A stretch of DNA of 64,000 nucleotides, taken from assembly GCF_009707545.1 (NCBI RefSeq), contig NZ_WLYK01000006.1:248001-312000 (forward strand), written 5' to 3'. The number at the start of each line of letters is the position of its first letter. Position 1 is the first letter of the stretch. A model generated the notes under the pieces. It saw nothing but the letters and a program-made list of their open reading frames with translations, did not search any database and had not been told where the DNA came from. This stretch comes from Nakamurella alba. GTDB lineage: Bacteria > Actinomycetota > Actinomycetes > Mycobacteriales > Nakamurellaceae. This document shows, one piece after another, positions 54,940-63,446 of the stretch. The translations under genes were made by a program, and so were the position numbers.

Positions 54940-56102
54940 GAGGCCACCTCGGCCGCTTCGGCTTCCTTCCACGCGCCCTCGTGCAGACCGAAGGTGTGCT
55001 CGGGATGCCAGTACACGCTGACCTTCTCGCCCACCCGGTGCAGTTCCGTCGCAGAGTTCTGCGAGAAGACCGCGATCTCCTCCTCGGCATCGGCCAGCGC
55101 CCGGACGACGTACTGGGTGGAGACGCCGATGAAGGAGGCGTCGATGATCTCGCCGTCCACCGCGTTCATCCCGGCCGGCGCCTGGCCCAGCGCCGCGATC
55201 TGGATCTTCTCCGGCCGCACGCCGGCCTCGACCGACACCCCGCTGGCCGCCATCCGCTTGGCCGGCATCGCCAGCTGGACCCCGTGGAAGTCGACCTTCA
55301 CCACGTCCGCGTCGCGCGAGATCACGTTCACCGACAGCAGGTTCGTCTGGCCGAGGAAGCCGGCGACGAAAGCGGTGCGCGGGTTCTCGTAGAGGTCGAC
55401 CGGCGCGCCCATCTGCTCGACCTTGCCCTTGTTCAGCACGGCGATGGTGTCGGCCATGGTCATGGCCTCCTCCTGGTCGTGCGTGACGTGGATGAAGGTG
55501 ATGCCGACCTCGGTCTGGATCCGCTTGAGCTCCAGCTGCATCTGCCGGCGCAGCTTGAGATCCAGGGCGCCGAGCGGCTCGTCGAGCAGCAGCACCTTGG
55601 GCTTGTTGACCAGCGCCCGGACCACCGCGATGCGCTGCTGCTGGCCGCCGGAGAGCTGGGTGGGCCGGCGCTTGGCCAGGTGCTGCATCTCCACCAGCTC
55701 GAGCATCTCGTTGACCCGCCGGTCGATGTCGGACTCCTTGCGCCGGCGCAGGCCGAACGCGATGTTCTCGAAGATCGTCATGTGCGGGAAGAGCGCGTAG
55801 CTCTGGAACACGGTGTTGACCGGCCGCTGGTACGGGCGCTTGTGGGCGATGTCCTCACCGCCGATGAGGATCTGGCCGGCCGAGGGCTCCTCGAGCCCGG
55901 CGACCATCCGCAACGTGGTGGTCTTGCCGCACCCGGACGGGCCCAGCAGTGCGTAGAAACGCCCCTCGGGCACGTCGAGGTCGATGCCGTCCACGGCGCG
56001 GAAGTTGCCGTAGTGCTTGTGCAGACCGCGGATCTGCAGACCGCCGGAGTCCGACGGTGAGGTACCGGTGGTGGTCCGTCCCTCGCTCGAGATGGTGCTC
56101 AT
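54936..56102 (-). CDS. potA: Spermidine/putrescine ABC transporter ATPase PotA
   Basis: 388 residues. Walker A GPSGCGKTTT near residue 55, signature LSGGQQQRIAV, Walker B VLLLDEPLGALD, and the H-loop THDQEEA are intact. The C-terminal third is a TOBE-type regulatory domain. The gene follows potD by 4 nt and overlaps potB. It powers polyamine uptake. Confidence 0.95.
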   Translation of the reverse strand: MSTISSEGRTTTGTSPSDSGGLQIRGLHKHYGNFRAVDGIDLDVPEGRFYALLGPSGCGKTTTLRMVAGLEEPSAGQILIGGEDIAHKRPYQRPVNTVFQSYALFPHMTIFENIAFGLRRRKESDIDRRVNEMLELVEMQHLAKRRPTQLSGGQQQRIAVVRALVNKPKVLLLDEPLGALDLKLRRQMQLELKRIQTEVGITFIHVTHDQEEAMTMADTIAVLNKGKVEQMGAPVDLYENPRTAFVAGFLGQTNLLSVNVISRDADVVKVDFHGVQLAMPAKRMAASGVSVEAGVRPEKIQIAALGQAPAGMNAVDGEIIDASFIGVSTQYVVRALADAEEEIAVFSQNSATELHRVGEKVSVYWHPEHTFGLHEGAWKEAEAAEVAS

Positions 56103-56106
56103 CCGA

Positions 56107-57336
56107 TCAGGCTCCCGTCAGCTTGGCAAAGGCACGATTGCATCGGTTCTCCTGCTCCTCGGACAGGCCCATGAACACATGGGCCTTCGCCAGGTCCTCC
56201 TCGGTCGGGAAGACCAGCGGATCCTCCAGGATGTCCGGGTCGATCTCCTCCATCGCCTCCGCGGTCCCGTCCACCGGGGAGATGTAGTTGATCCAGGCCT
56301 CGGCCTGCGCGGCGATCTCCGGCTGGTAGTAGAAGTTGATCAACTTCTCGGCGTTCTCCTTGTGCGGGCTGCGCACCGGCACCACGAAGTTGTCGCTCCA
56401 GAGCGTGCAGCCCGCGTCCGGGATGATGAACTGCAGGTCCGGGTTGTCGGCCTGCAGGCTGACCACGTCACCGGTCCAGCCGACGCACGCGGCGACGTTG
56501 CCCTGCACCAGGTCGGCGCCGTAGTCGTTGCCGGTGAACCGGCGGATCTGCCCGGAGTCGACCGCGTCCTGCAGTTTGCCGATCGCCTGGTCGAACTGGC
56601 TGTCGGTGAAGTTGGCGGGGTCGAAACCCATGTCCAGCAGCACCAGGCCGACGGTGTCCCGCATCTCGGTGAGCAGGGTGACCTTGCCGCGCAGCGCGGG
56701 ATCGGTGAGCAGCTGGTCCATGGACGTGATCTCGCGGCCGCCGGTGGCGGCGGGGTTCACCGCGATGCCGCCGAGGCCGGACTGCCAGGTCATCGAGTAC
56801 TTGCGGCCCGGGTCGTACGAGACCTGGGTGAGGTCCTCCCGCATGTTGGCGAAGTTGGGGATCTTCGAGTGGTCGAGCTCGACGACGAAGCCGAGCCGGA
56901 TCAGCTTGGCGACCATCCAGTCGGTGACCACGAAGACGTCCGCCGCGATCGCCTGTCCGCCGGTGAGCTGTGGCTGGATCTTGGCGAAGTAGCTGTCGTT
57001 GTCGTTGACGTCCTCGGTGTAGGTGACGGTGATGCCGGTCTCGTCCTGGAACTTCTCCAGCGTGGTCGGCTCCGCCTCGCCCTCGGCCGCCGCCTCCTCG
57101 TCCGGGGTGTCGATGTAGAACGGCCAGTTCGCCCAGTTCAGCGTCATGTCGGTGGCCGAGGTGTCGGTCACCGGCTGGTACCCGCTGACCCCGATGCCCG
57201 GGATGCTGCACGCCGCCAGCAGCGCGGACATGCCCGCGGCCCCGGCACCGCGGAACAGCGAACGCCGGGAGATGCCCCGCGGGAGCCTCCGCGGGCCCGC
57301 ACCTGAAGGACCGAGCAGGGGATGCGGACCTGTCAC
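56107..57336 (-). CDS. potD: Polyamine-binding lipoprotein PotD (Tat-type signal)
   Basis: 409 residues from GTG at 57336 with GGGAGG at 6-7 nt. A twin-arginine signal (ISRRSLFRG) and a lipobox (LLAAC) mean export by Tat and lipid anchoring. The binding domain shows NWANWPFYIDTP, FQDETGITVTYTEDVNDND and the C-terminal YYQPEIAAQAEAWINYISPV typical of PotD/PotF. It captures extracellular polyamines. It is the first gene of the minus-strand operon. Confidence 0.93.
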   Translation of the reverse strand: MTGPHPLLGPSGAGPRRLPRGISRRSLFRGAGAAGMSALLAACSIPGIGVSGYQPVTDTSATDMTLNWANWPFYIDTPDEEAAAEGEAEPTTLEKFQDETGITVTYTEDVNDNDSYFAKIQPQLTGGQAIAADVFVVTDWMVAKLIRLGFVVELDHSKIPNFANMREDLTQVSYDPGRKYSMTWQSGLGGIAVNPAATGGREITSMDQLLTDPALRGKVTLLTEMRDTVGLVLLDMGFDPANFTDSQFDQAIGKLQDAVDSGQIRRFTGNDYGADLVQGNVAACVGWTGDVVSLQADNPDLQFIIPDAGCTLWSDNFVVPVRSPHKENAEKLINFYYQPEIAAQAEAWINYISPVDGTAEAMEEIDPDILEDPLVFPTEEDLAKAHVFMGLSEEQENRCNRAFAKLTGA

Positions 57337-57679
57337 AAGTGGCCTCCCGGCGATCGTGCGCGAACGGTTTGGTGCTCTCGGTGCATGTCGGTGCAGTGTC
57401 GGTGCCATCGGCGCGGGCCAGACCTCGTCCCGGACCGGCCGATCCTGACACCGGCGGGACACCGCAGCAAGGACCGGCCTGCGTCACGACCGTCACCGAT
57501 CAACGGCAACGGCGTCGGCACAGGTGCCGTCGGCGGTCGGGAGCACTCCCGGCCGCTCCCACGGTTATCGCAGCCGTGGAACACATCGGCAAGCGTTTCC
57601 GTGTTCCAGAATTGTTTCGACGACGGATCCCGTCACCCGGATGGCCTGCGACCGCTTGCCTCGGCCCGGTCGGAGGGCC
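57337..57679. other. 343-nt divergent promoter region of the polyamine locus
   Basis: Between potD (minus) and the Lrp/AsnC gene (plus). No gene is seen. It holds a 32-bp inverted repeat (57577-57608), described separately, close to the regulator's start. Promoters for both arms of the polyamine locus should be here. Confidence 0.6.
57577..57608. promoter_or_regulatory. Inverted repeat, candidate Lrp/AsnC operator
   Basis: TGGAACAC (57577-57584), 16-nt spacer, GTGTTCCA (57601-57608): perfect 8-bp arms. It lies about 72-103 nt before the regulator's start and between two divergent arms of the polyamine locus. Binding by the adjacent regulator is inferred. Confidence 0.55.
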
Positions 57680-58219
57680 ATGATCGGGGCCATGCCTCGG
57701 CAGTCCCTGGTCCAGCGCACGGCCGAACACCGGGCCGTCCGCGCAGAGGGGCACGGCGGGCACGGTGAGGCCGGGTCGCTCGACGACGTGTCGAAGGCGA
57801 TCATCGAGCAACTGCAGCAGGACGGCCGCCGTCCCTACGCCACCATCGCCGCCGCCGTCGGATTGTCCGAGGCGGCGGTCCGGCAGCGGGTGGCCAGGCT
57901 CGTCGGTTCCGGCGTGGTGCAGATCGTGGCGGTCACCGATCCGGTCCAGGTGGGGTTCACCCGACAGGCGATGATCGGCATCCGCACCGAGGGCAACCTG
58001 GACCCGATCGTCGCCACCCTCAAGGAGATGGACGAGGTCGACTACGTGGTGGTCACCGCGGGCAGTTTCGACATCCTGGTCGAGGTGGTGTGCGAGGACG
58101 ACGACCACCTGCTGGGCCTGCTCAACCATCACATCCGGACGATCCCCGGGGTGCGGTCCACCGAGTCCTTCGTTTACCTCAAGCTCGCCAAGCAGACCTA
58201 CACCTGGGGCACCCGATGA
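57680..58219 (+). CDS. Lrp/AsnC-family regulator of the polyamine locus
   Basis: 179 residues (start ATG 57680; 57692 is equally possible). The N-terminal helix-turn-helix includes IIEQLQQDGRRPYATIAAAV and GLSEAAVRQRVARLVGSGVV. The RAM ligand-binding domain follows, with VAVTDPVQVGFTRQAMIGIR and YVVVTAGSFDILVEVVCEDD. It is divergent from potD and upstream of the aminotransferase, so it probably controls both arms in response to a polyamine or amino acid. Confidence 0.88.
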   Translation: MIGAMPRQSLVQRTAEHRAVRAEGHGGHGEAGSLDDVSKAIIEQLQQDGRRPYATIAAAVGLSEAAVRQRVARLVGSGVVQIVAVTDPVQVGFTRQAMIGIRTEGNLDPIVATLKEMDEVDYVVVTAGSFDILVEVVCEDDDHLLGLLNHHIRTIPGVRSTESFVYLKLAKQTYTWGTR

Positions 58220-58545
58220 TCACCTGCCGGAAGCTGCTGCACGCGGGGGCCCCGACTCGGGTCGGCCTGCGGGCGGACTCCTGCCCGCGGTGCGACGTCC
58301 CGGGCCTGCCGCGGCTCTGCGCGGTCCCCGGCGCCCACCGGCTCGCCTGTCGCTCCGGCCGCGGCGCGCGGCCGGGACCCCGGGCCGCGGGCCGACCACC
58401 CGAGCAGGCCGTCCCGGAACCGGGTACGCGCCCGGCCGCCGATCGCACCCTGCCCCCCACCGAACCTCCCGGCGCCGGACCGTCCGGCTCCGACTCCCGC
58501 CCTGATCCGCAGGGCCCCGACCAGCACGAAGGAACGAGCAGATGA
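58216..58545 (+). CDS. Doubtful 109-residue ORF bridging regulator and aminotransferase
   Basis: It overlaps the regulator's TGA (ATGA) and the aminotransferase ATG (ATGA), which is the only support. The product is Pro/Arg/Gly-rich with a CPRC pair near residue 24 and no recognisable domain, as expected of random high-GC sequence. The interval may instead be a structured leader of the aminotransferase mRNA. Confidence 0.2.
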   Translation: MITCRKLLHAGAPTRVGLRADSCPRCDVPGLPRLCAVPGAHRLACRSGRGARPGPRAAGRPPEQAVPEPGTRPAADRTLPPTEPPGAGPSGSDSRPDPQGPDQHEGTSR

Positions 58546-59909
58546 CTGCCGGCACGGCCGACAAGAAGGCCACCGACCACCTCTGGATGCACTTCACCCG
58601 GATGTCGACGTTCGACGACCATCCGGTCCCCGTCATCGAACGTGGTGAGGGCGCCTACATCTGGGACTCCAACGGCAAGAAGTACATGGACGCGCTGTCC
58701 GGCCTCTTCGTCGTCCAGGCCGGGCACGGCCGCACCGAGATCGCCCAGGCGATGGCCGAGCAGGCCGGCAAGCTGGCGTTCTTCCCGGTGTGGGCGCACG
58801 CGCACCCGGCCGCCATCGAGCTCGCCGAGCGGATGGCCGCGCTGGCCCCGGGCGACCTGAACAAGATCTTCTTCTCCTCCGGCGGCGGCGAGTCGGTGGA
58901 GACCGCCTGGAAGGTGGCCAAGCAGTACTTCAAGCTGATCGGGAAACCGATGAAGCACAAGGTGATCTCGCGGACGATCGCCTACCACGGCACCACCCAG
59001 GGTGCACTGTCGATCACCGGCGTGCCGCCGTTCAAGCAGGTCTTCGAGCCGCTGGTGCCGGGCACCGCGCGGGTGCCGAACACCAACTTCTACCGGGCGC
59101 CGGAGTTCGTCGCGCACGACGAGAAGGTCTTCGGCCGTTGGGCCGCCGACCGCGTCGAGGAGGCCATCCTGCAGGAAGGCCCGGACACCGTCGCCGCCGT
59201 CTTCGTGGAGCCGGTGCAGAACGCCGGCGGGTGCTTCCCGCCGCCGCCCGGCTACTTCGAGCGACTGCGCGAGATCTGCGACACCTACGACGTTCTCCTG
59301 GTCTCCGACGAGGTGATCTGCGCCTACGGGCGGCTGGGCACCATGTTCGGTGCGGAGAAGTACGGCTACCAGCCCGACATCATCACCAGTGCCAAGGGTC
59401 TCACCTCCGGCTACTCCCCGCTCGGCGCGGCGATCATCTCCGACCGCATCTACGAGCCGTTCGGCAAGGGCGACACCATCTTCCCGCACGGCTACACCTT
59501 CGGCGGCCACCCGGTGTCCTGCGCCGCGGCGCTGAAGAACCTCGAGATCTTCGAGCGGGAGGACCTGCTGGGCAACGTCTCCCGCAACGAGAACGCCTTC
59601 CGGTCCACCCTGGAGAAGCTGCTCGACCTGCCGATCGTCGGCGACGTGCGCGGCGACGGGTACTTCTACGGCATCGAGCTGGTGAAGGACAAGAACACCC
59701 GGGAGTCCTTCGACGCCGGCGACTCCGAGCGGATCCTCCGCGGGTTCGTCTCGCCGACGCTGTTCGAGCACGGGCTGTACTGCCGCGCCGACGACCGGGG
59801 CGACCCGGTGGTCCAGGTGGCCCCGCCGCTGATCTGCGGCCAGGCGGAGTTCGACGAGATGGAGCAGATCCTGCGGGACGTGCTCACCGAGGCCTGGAAG
59901 CTGGTCTGA
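58542..59909 (+). CDS. Putrescine-type class III aminotransferase (SpuC-like)
   Basis: 455 residues; ATG at 58542 after GAAGGAACGAG. PLP aminotransferase motifs: FSSGGGESVETAWKVAKQY, YHGTTQGALSITG, LLVSDEVICAYGR and the Schiff-base Lys in SAKGLTSGYSPLGA. The order matches SpuC putrescine/diaminopropane:pyruvate aminotransferases, which give 4-aminobutyraldehyde. The aldehyde dehydrogenase encoded on the other arm would take the product on. Confidence 0.92.
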   Translation: MTAGTADKKATDHLWMHFTRMSTFDDHPVPVIERGEGAYIWDSNGKKYMDALSGLFVVQAGHGRTEIAQAMAEQAGKLAFFPVWAHAHPAAIELAERMAALAPGDLNKIFFSSGGGESVETAWKVAKQYFKLIGKPMKHKVISRTIAYHGTTQGALSITGVPPFKQVFEPLVPGTARVPNTNFYRAPEFVAHDEKVFGRWAADRVEEAILQEGPDTVAAVFVEPVQNAGGCFPPPPGYFERLREICDTYDVLLVSDEVICAYGRLGTMFGAEKYGYQPDIITSAKGLTSGYSPLGAAIISDRIYEPFGKGDTIFPHGYTFGGHPVSCAAALKNLEIFEREDLLGNVSRNENAFRSTLEKLLDLPIVGDVRGDGYFYGIELVKDKNTRESFDAGDSERILRGFVSPTLFEHGLYCRADDRGDPVVQVAPPLICGQAEFDEMEQILRDVLTEAWKLV

Positions 59910-59923
59910 TCCCTCCTGTGCCC

Positions 59924-61327
59924 ATGGGACCTGCTGTGCCGGAACGGATGCCGGGGTCGTACAGCGGGGTGAGCCTGTGGCTCGACCGGCTGGACGACCC
60001 GCTGGACCCCCGGCCGCCGCTGCCCGGCGATCGCGACGTGGACGTCGCGATCGTCGGCGGCGGGTACACCGGCCTGTGGACCGCGTTCCACCTCCGGCGC
60101 GCGGATCCCGGCCTGCGGATCGCGGTGCTGGAACGACGGATCGCCGGGTTCGGCGCGTCCGGCCGCAACGGCGGCTGGTGCTCGGACCTTTTCCCGGCCT
60201 CCTGGGACAAGATCGCCCGGTACGGCGGGCGGGACTCCGCGCTGCGGATGAAGGCCGCGATGCGGGACTCGATCGACGAGGTCGGGCGCAGCATCGTCGA
60301 TCTCGGGATCGACTGCGGCTTCCACCGGGGCGGGACCGTGGCGCCGGCCCGCAGCCCGGCGCAGTTGCAGCGGGCGCGGGCAGAGGTCGAGCACGCCCGC
60401 CAGTGGGGTGACGGCGAGGACGACCTCCGCCTGCTCGACGCCGCCGCGGTCGCCGACATCACCTCCATGTCAGGCGTTCTCGGCGGTACTTTCACACCGC
60501 ACTGCGCGGCTCTGGATCCCGGCGCCCTGGTCCGCGGGCTGGCCGCGCACGTGGCCGCCGACGGCACCGACCTGTTCGAGGAGACGGCGGTGCGTGAGAT
60601 CCGGCCGCACCGCGTGGTGACCGACCACGGCACCGTGCGGGCCGAGGTCGTCGTCCGGGCCACCGAGGCGTACACCGCCGAATTGCCAGGCCACCGCAGG
60701 GATCTCGCCCCGGTCTACTCGTTGGTGGTGGCCACCGAACCGCTGCCGGAGGACGTGCTGGCGGCGGTCGGGCTGGTGGACCGGCCGACCTTCACCGATC
60801 ACCGGCACATGATCTGCTACGGCCAGCGCACCGCCGACGGGCGCATCGTGTTCGGCGGTCGCGGCGCGCCGTACCACCTCGGCTCCCGCATCCGCACGCC
60901 CTACGACCGGGTGCCGTCGGTGTTCTCGGACCTGCGCCGGACGCTGCTCGAGATGTACCCGGTCCTGCAGGGCGTGCGGTTCACCCACGCCTGGGGCGGC
61001 CCGCTGGGCATCCCGCGGGACTGGCACGCCGGCGTCGGGTACGACGCCTCCACCGGGTTCGCCTGGGCCGGAGGCTATGTCGGCGACGGCGTGTCCACGG
61101 CCAACCTGGCCGGACGGACGCTGGCCGACCTCATCACCGGCGCGGACAGCGACCTCACCACGCTGCCGTGGGTCGGTCACCGGTCCCGCCGTTGGGAGCC
61201 GGAACCGCTGCGCTACCTCGGCATCAACGGCGGGCTGCAGGTGATGTCCGCCGCCGACCGGGCAGAGGCCCGCACCGGCCGGCCGTCGGCGTTGGCCGAC
61301 CGGTTCTCCCGGTTGATCGGCGGCTGA
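59924..61327 (+). CDS. FAD-dependent amine oxidoreductase (PuuB-like), copy 2
   Basis: About 467 residues. FAD motif VAIVGGGYTGLWTAFHL, then FGASGRNGGWCSD; C-terminal WAGGYVGDGVSTANLAG. It is a paralogue of the enzyme at 49980-51410, sharing GGGY(S/T)GLWTA and ASGRNGG(F/W)CS. The start is uncertain (GTG 59918, ATG 59924, GTG 59936 or ATG 59948). It follows the aminotransferase by 14 nt and should act on a polyamine or an aminated derivative. Confidence 0.85.
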   Translation: MGPAVPERMPGSYSGVSLWLDRLDDPLDPRPPLPGDRDVDVAIVGGGYTGLWTAFHLRRADPGLRIAVLERRIAGFGASGRNGGWCSDLFPASWDKIARYGGRDSALRMKAAMRDSIDEVGRSIVDLGIDCGFHRGGTVAPARSPAQLQRARAEVEHARQWGDGEDDLRLLDAAAVADITSMSGVLGGTFTPHCAALDPGALVRGLAAHVAADGTDLFEETAVREIRPHRVVTDHGTVRAEVVVRATEAYTAELPGHRRDLAPVYSLVVATEPLPEDVLAAVGLVDRPTFTDHRHMICYGQRTADGRIVFGGRGAPYHLGSRIRTPYDRVPSVFSDLRRTLLEMYPVLQGVRFTHAWGGPLGIPRDWHAGVGYDASTGFAWAGGYVGDGVSTANLAGRTLADLITGADSDLTTLPWVGHRSRRWEPEPLRYLGINGGLQVMSAADRAEARTGRPSALADRFSRLIGG

Positions 61328-61360
61328 ACACCGAACCACCGGTCAGCCTGCATTCCGGAG

Positions 61361-61540
61361 TCAGCCGCCGAGCGGCGGCGGCATCGTCGGGTCCGGCTCC
61401 GGCACGGTCGGATCCGGGAACGGACCGCCGGGGCTCGGATCCGCGGGCGGTGGCTCCAGCGGGACCGGCGGGCGCTCCGGGCTCGGCACGGACGGATCGG
61501 GGCCGGGGGTGTCCGGGGTCGGTGGCGTCGGGATCGTCAT
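61361..61540 (-). CDS. Small proline-rich protein, 59 residues
   Basis: The product is about 40% Pro with Asp, Gly and Glu (TIPTPPTPDTPGPDPSVPSP at the start). A GGGGAA stretch lies about 9 nt before the ATG. Similar short Pro-rich ORFs recur in actinobacteria with unknown role. No other gene occupies the gap, but composition alone could produce this frame. Confidence 0.4.
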   Translation of the reverse strand: MTIPTPPTPDTPGPDPSVPSPERPPVPLEPPPADPSPGGPFPDPTVPEPDPTMPPPLGG

Positions 61541-61608
61541 GCAGGTGCGGTTCCCCGGGCCCGGTCCGCCGAACCCGGCGCGGCGTCCGCCGTCGGCGGA
61601 CGGTGCAA

Positions 61609-61821
61609 TCAGCTGCTGCCGGTGCGCTGGCGCGGGATGCGGCGGGTGAGGTCGTGCTCGGAGCGGCGGGACCGGAAGAGCTCACCCCAGCGATTACCGG
61701 ACAGACGGTCGTCCGCGGACAGATCGGTGCCCGGATCGCCGGCCGGGTCGTCGGCGACCTCGGCATCAACGGGAGCGATCCCGAACCGCCGCAGATACTC
61801 CATGCAGATGACCCCCGTCAT
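61609..61821 (-). CDS. Small hypothetical protein, 70 residues
   Basis: MTGVICMEYLRRFGI begins a short soluble protein, with an acidic middle DAEVADDPAGDPGTDLSADD and a basic end. A second ATG at 61803 could be the true start. No domain is recognised. Support is limited to an open frame between two opposing genes. Confidence 0.35.
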   Translation of the reverse strand: MTGVICMEYLRRFGIAPVDAEVADDPAGDPGTDLSADDRLSGNRWGELFRSRRSEHDLTRRIPRQRTGSS

Positions 61822-61959
61822 GCACCGTCGGAACCGCTTGGGCGCACCTGAGGTGAGTCTGTCGACCCTGACCCGGTGCGGCTCAGACACTACCCCTGTC
61901 GTGGCCGGTCAGCTGCCGCGCGGCGTCACGGAACGCTGTCGGCGGCCACACCGAAGGAG

Positions 61960-62796
61960 TCAGAACCACCGTTCGAGAACAGCGGCAACACCGTCGTGAT
62001 AGTGCTCCGGTGCGATCTCCGTCGCGATGGCCCGCACGTCCGGGTGACCGCCCGCCATCGCTACCCCTCGCCCGGCCCAACGCAACATCTCCAGGTCGTT
62101 GGGCATGTCGCCGAAGGCGACCACCTCCGCCGGGTCGATCCCCCAGTCCCCGGCCAACCGGTCCAGTGCGGAACCCTTGCTGACCCCGGCCGCCGCGATC
62201 TCGAGCAGACCCTCGTCGGTGGACCAGGTGATGCTGACGTCAGGGTTGCCGGTGGCGTGCGCGGCCTCGGCCAGGGTGCGGCTGTCCACGCCTCCACGCA
62301 CCAGCATCTTCGCGGCGGGGTCGGCGAGCAGGGCGGCGCGGTCGGCGGTCTGGAACTCGCCGAACTCCCACGGGTGGTCGTAGTGGGCCTCCGCCCAGCA
62401 GGACCGGATCGTGGTACCCAGCCGCTCGACCGCCAGCGCCAGCGGGTCGGTGCGCAACTCCAGCGCGGACACGAAGTCCTGCATCACCTGCGGCACCAAC
62501 GGGCTGGCCGCCACCAGTTCGCCGGCCTGCACGTCGTAGACCACCGCGCCGTTCATGCAGACAGCGATGCCGGTGAAGCCGGCCTCGATCACCGGGTCCA
62601 GCCACCAGATCGGCCGGCCGGTGGCGATGACGACGCGGGCGCCGGCGGACTCGGCCCGGGCCAGCGCGTCGGCGTTCCGCTTGCTCACCCGTGCGCCGGT
62701 CTCGTCCAGCAGGGTGCCGTCCATGTCGCAGACCACCATCCGGGGCGGCGTGGTGGGTCCGGCGTTCGACGGGGCGGCGGGAGGTGCGAAGGTCAC
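61960..62796 (-). CDS. Cof-type HAD hydrolase (sugar-phosphate phosphatase)
   Basis: 278 residues. HAD motif I is CDMDGTLLDE, motif II IATGRP, motif III the Lys in VSKGSALDRL, and motif IV AFGDMPNDLEML. The cap domain lies between motifs II and III. Family members dephosphorylate sugar phosphates or flavins. The start is taken as GTG at 62796; no ribosome site is clear. It is divergent from the GNAT gene. Confidence 0.9.
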   Translation of the reverse strand: MTFAPPAAPSNAGPTTPPRMVVCDMDGTLLDETGARVSKRNADALARAESAGARVVIATGRPIWWLDPVIEAGFTGIAVCMNGAVVYDVQAGELVAASPLVPQVMQDFVSALELRTDPLALAVERLGTTIRSCWAEAHYDHPWEFGEFQTADRAALLADPAAKMLVRGGVDSRTLAEAAHATGNPDVSITWSTDEGLLEIAAAGVSKGSALDRLAGDWGIDPAEVVAFGDMPNDLEMLRWAGRGVAMAGGHPDVRAIATEIAPEHYHDGVAAVLERWF

Positions 62797-62875
62797 CCGA
62801 CCATTCTGCGGCAGCCCCGGGCCGGGGCCGTCCATCGCCGGGTGACGGGGAGGTGAACCGCGCTACCCTCCCGGC

Positions 62876-63400
62876 ATGTTGACCGGGGACAACGTGGTGC
62901 TGCGGCCGCCCGCGGCGGCCGACGCCGATGCGCTCTACGAGCTGGCGGCGGACCTGGACTCCTGGGAGGAGCGGGTCGGCCAACCGCCGCGGGCGCTGAC
63001 CCGGGAACTCTTCGACGAGCGGTTCGACACGGCGCAGCGCGACCGCGGGGCGGACCAGGTCTTCGTCATCGAGTCCGAGGGGCTCGTGGCCGGGCAGTGC
63101 GAGCTCTTCGGCGTCGACCACCTGGCCCGGGTCTCCGAGGTCGGCATCGCGCTGCTGGCCCGCGCCCGCGGCCGGGGGCTGGGCACCGACGCCATGCGGG
63201 TGCTCGTCGAGTTCGCCTTCACCCGCCTCAACCTGCACCGCGTCCACCTCTCGGTGCTCGCCGACAACGCCGCCGCCGTCCGCAGCTACCTCCGCGTCGG
63301 CTTCGTCCAGGAGGGCCGCCGCCGGGAGAGCGCCTGGGTCCGCGGGCAGTACGTCGACGAGATCCTGATGGGCCTGCTGCGGTCCGAGTGGGCGGGCTGA
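62876..63400 (+). CDS. GNAT N-acetyltransferase
   Basis: 174 residues, Acetyltransf_3 type. The acetyl-CoA loop is ARGRGLGTDAMRVLVEFAF, followed by LNLHRVHLSVLADNAAAVRSY and the usual C-terminal GFVQEGRRRESAWVRGQY, which is typical of ribosomal-protein or diamine acetyltransferases. The acceptor is not evident. Spermidine acetylation is possible given the polyamine locus nearby but is speculative. Confidence 0.9.
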   Translation: MLTGDNVVLRPPAAADADALYELAADLDSWEERVGQPPRALTRELFDERFDTAQRDRGADQVFVIESEGLVAGQCELFGVDHLARVSEVGIALLARARGRGLGTDAMRVLVEFAFTRLNLHRVHLSVLADNAAAVRSYLRVGFVQEGRRRESAWVRGQYVDEILMGLLRSEWAG

Positions 63401-63446
63401 CTCCGGTCGTCCGCCCGCCGGAGTTCCGGCAGTTCCAGCGGGAACG

